DNA of 64,000 nucleotides, taken from Streptomyces wedmorensis (GTDB lineage: Bacteria > Actinomycetota > Actinomycetes > Streptomycetales > Streptomycetaceae). Under the pieces are notes generated by a model that saw nothing but the letters and a program-made list of their open reading frames with translations, was not told the DNA's origin and did no database searches. The translations under genes and the position numbers were made by a program. The stretch covers positions 1 through 64,000 of the forward strand of contig NZ_JNWK01000029.1 in the NCBI RefSeq assembly GCF_000716445.1, written 5' to 3'. Below are positions 62,620 through 64,000 of this stretch, piece after piece; the stretch's first letter is position 1; each line of letters begins with the position of its first letter.

Positions 62620-63030
62620 TCAATCGTGGAAGCTTCCCGACCGCTCCGCGAGTCGGCGCAGAGCGGTCAACGCCTCCTCTGCCCGCGCGTGTTCGACGAA
62701 CAGGTGGTCGTGGTGAAATCCGGCCACCACGTTGCAGCTCAGGCCCGCTTCCGCCAGTTCGGTCGCGACGGCGGCCGTGAGGCCGACGGCGTCGAGGGCG
62801 GAGTGGATCCGGAGGGTGATCCAGCCCGCCACGTAGTCGTACGCGAGGCCCGCGGCGTCCGCCTCCTCCTGCCGTACGACCAGGGTGAGGCCTTCGCGCT
62901 CGGTGACGGTGACCACCGGGGCGACCCCGGCCGGGGCGGGGCCGTCCACCGTGGTGAAGACGTACCGGCCGGGGTCGAGTTCCGGCCGCATCCCGGCGAG
63001 GAGCCGGGTCAGATCACGTTCCGCGTTCAT
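62620..63030 (-). CDS. ACT-domain protein
   Basis: 136 residues. Two ACT-like halves (MRPELDPGRYVFTTVDGPAP, then WITLRIHSALDAVGLTAAVATELAEAGLSCNVVAGFHHDHLFV) make up a stand-alone ACT protein like others of unknown ligand, usually amino acid binders. It is downstream of the thiolase on the same strand. Confidence 0.85.
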   Translation of the reverse strand: MNAERDLTRLLAGMRPELDPGRYVFTTVDGPAPAGVAPVVTVTEREGLTLVVRQEEADAAGLAYDYVAGWITLRIHSALDAVGLTAAVATELAEAGLSCNVVAGFHHDHLFVEHARAEEALTALRRLAERSGSFHD

Positions 63031-63063
63031 GGTCGCCAGGGTAGGCGCCCCCGGCCGGCGGGC

Positions 63064-64000
63064 TCAGGTGGCCGGCGGGGTGTCCCCCACGAGCCACATC
63101 GAGAAGAACTGCGCGCCGCCTCCGTAGGCGTGACCGAGGGCCCGCCGCGCGCCGTCGACCTGGTGCTCGCCCGCTCCGCCGCGTACCTGGAGGGCGGCCT
63201 CGGCGAAGCGGATCATGCCGGAGGCACCGATGGGGTTGGTGGAGAGCACGCCGCCGGACGGGTTCACGGGGAGGTCGCCGTCGAGTTCGGTCACCCCGGC
63301 CTCGGTGAGCTTCCAGCCCTCGCCCTCCTCGGCGAAGCCCAGGTTCTCCAGCCACATCGGCTCGTACCAGGAGAACGGCACGTACATCTCGACGGCGTCG
63401 ATCTCGCGCCGGGGATCGGTGATGCCGGACTGGCGGTAGACGTCGGCGGCGCAGTCCCGGCCTGCCCTCGGCGAGACGAAGTCCTTGCCCGCGAAGAGGG
63501 TGGGTTCGCTGCGCATGGCGCCGCCGTGCACCCAGGCGGGCGGGCGGGGCGAACGGGCCGCGCCCGTACGGTCGGTGAGGATCATGGCGCAGGCGCCGTC
63601 GGACGACGGGCAGGTCTCGGAGTAGCGGATCGGGTCCCAGAGCATCGGGGAGGCCTGCACCTTCTCCAGGGTGAGGTCGTGCTCGTGGAGGTGGGCGTAC
63701 GGGTTCTTCAGCGCGTTGCGCCGGTCCTTGTACGCGACGAGCGAGCCGATGCCGTCGGGAGCGCCGGTGCGGCGCATGTACGCGCGTACGTGCGGGGCGA
63801 AGAAGCCGCCGGCGCCGGCGAGCAGCGGCTGCTGGAAGGGGACGGGCAGGGAGAGGCCCCACATGGCGTTGGACTCGGACTGCTTCTCGAACGCGAGGGT
63901 GAGGACGGTCCGGTGCACGCGCGCGGAGACGAGGTTGGCGGCGACGAGGGCGGTGGAGCCGCCGACCGAACCGGCCGTGTGGACACGGAGCATGGGTTTG
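63064..64000 (-). CDS. Thiolase / lipid-transfer (SCP2-thiolase-like) protein, cut by the window edge
   Basis: The 3' end of the gene encodes at least 312 residues and runs off at 64000. Visible features are VHTAGSVGGSTALVAANLVSARVHRTVLTLAFEKQSESN, SYSETCPSSDGACAMILTD-like spacing (RYSETCPSSDGACAMIL), the VEMYVPFSWYEPMWLENLG segment and the GGVLSTNPIGASGMIR motif. They match acetyl-CoA acetyltransferase-like lipid-transfer proteins acting with DUF35 partners in sterol or lipid degradation. The N-terminus, and any partner upstream, lie outside the window. Whether it has thiolase activity cannot be told. Confidence 0.83.
   Translation of the reverse strand, partial: KPMLRVHTAGSVGGSTALVAANLVSARVHRTVLTLAFEKQSESNAMWGLSLPVPFQQPLLAGAGGFFAPHVRAYMRRTGAPDGIGSLVAYKDRRNALKNPYAHLHEHDLTLEKVQASPMLWDPIRYSETCPSSDGACAMILTDRTGAARSPRPPAWVHGGAMRSEPTLFAGKDFVSPRAGRDCAADVYRQSGITDPRREIDAVEMYVPFSWYEPMWLENLGFAEEGEGWKLTEAGVTELDGDLPVNPSGGVLSTNPIGASGMIRFAEAALQVRGGAGEHQVDGARRALGHAYGGGAQFFSMWLVGDTPPAT

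Overview
The window is about 64 kb of very GC-rich DNA with strong third-position GC. It has many GTG starts, Tat signals, a two-domain geosmin synthase, an SPW-repeat protein, an NsdA-like regulator and a SpoIIE-type phosphatase. Together these point to the chromosome of a Streptomyces or close relative. No rRNA, tRNA, insertion sequence, CRISPR array or prophage was seen. Most of the window is ordinary mixed-strand chromosome: small regulator/transporter pairs, secreted enzymes and conserved hypotheticals.

Layout. 1-6.4 kb: a secreted ricin-type lectin; a translationally coupled pair with a von Willebrand A surface protein; a divergent MFS exporter/MerR pair around a perfect 22-bp palindrome; and an FAD oxidoreductase whose promoter carries TTCG/CGAA boxes matching those in front of a nearby marR. 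6.4-19.2 kb: a Tat-exported molybdo-hydroxylase with its 2Fe-2S subunit, a glutamine-amidotransferase-like protein, OsmC, RraA-like, a Tat-exported sulfatase with a carbohydrate-binding C-terminus, a carboxylesterase, a second MFS exporter and its divergent LysR. 19.3-21.8 kb: a decayed contact-inhibition toxin locus. It holds a WXG100-like N-terminus joined to an immunity-like domain, a frameshifted RNase-A-like toxin C-terminus, and a frameshifted immunity gene.

23.9-36.4 kb is the most coherent region. A tightly overlapping minus-strand operon encodes a lipoprotein binding protein, two permeases, a double ATPase, a formylglycine-generating enzyme (FGE) and a cytosolic type I sulfatase. Behind it is a ROK regulator and, on the plus strand, a TauD/AtsK-type dioxygenase. 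The operon promoter overlaps a 20-bp operator and is followed at once by a short leader peptide of the actinobacterial HVDL/Cys type, then by about 500 nt of untranslated leader containing eight degenerate 17-bp repeats. I read this as a sulfate-ester scavenging regulon with cysteine-responsive attenuation.

36.4-49.1 kb: cupin, SPW protein, a GNAT-AAA+ fusion, PfkB sugar kinase, YdeI-like protein, GNAT, a 61-aa LAXTG-type protein, an F420-reductase-like enzyme, a HEAT/MerR-HEAT operon, a PPOX flavoprotein, a receptor-like binding protein without signal peptide next to a threonine-synthase-like enzyme, and an unknown 419-aa protein. 49.3-64 kb: PAS-PP2C phosphatase, NsdA-like regulator, aminoglycoside-phosphotransferase-fold protein, secreted amidase, geosmin synthase, S4 RNA-binding protein, a large AAA/LuxR-like regulator, an ACT protein and a thiolase cut by the window edge.
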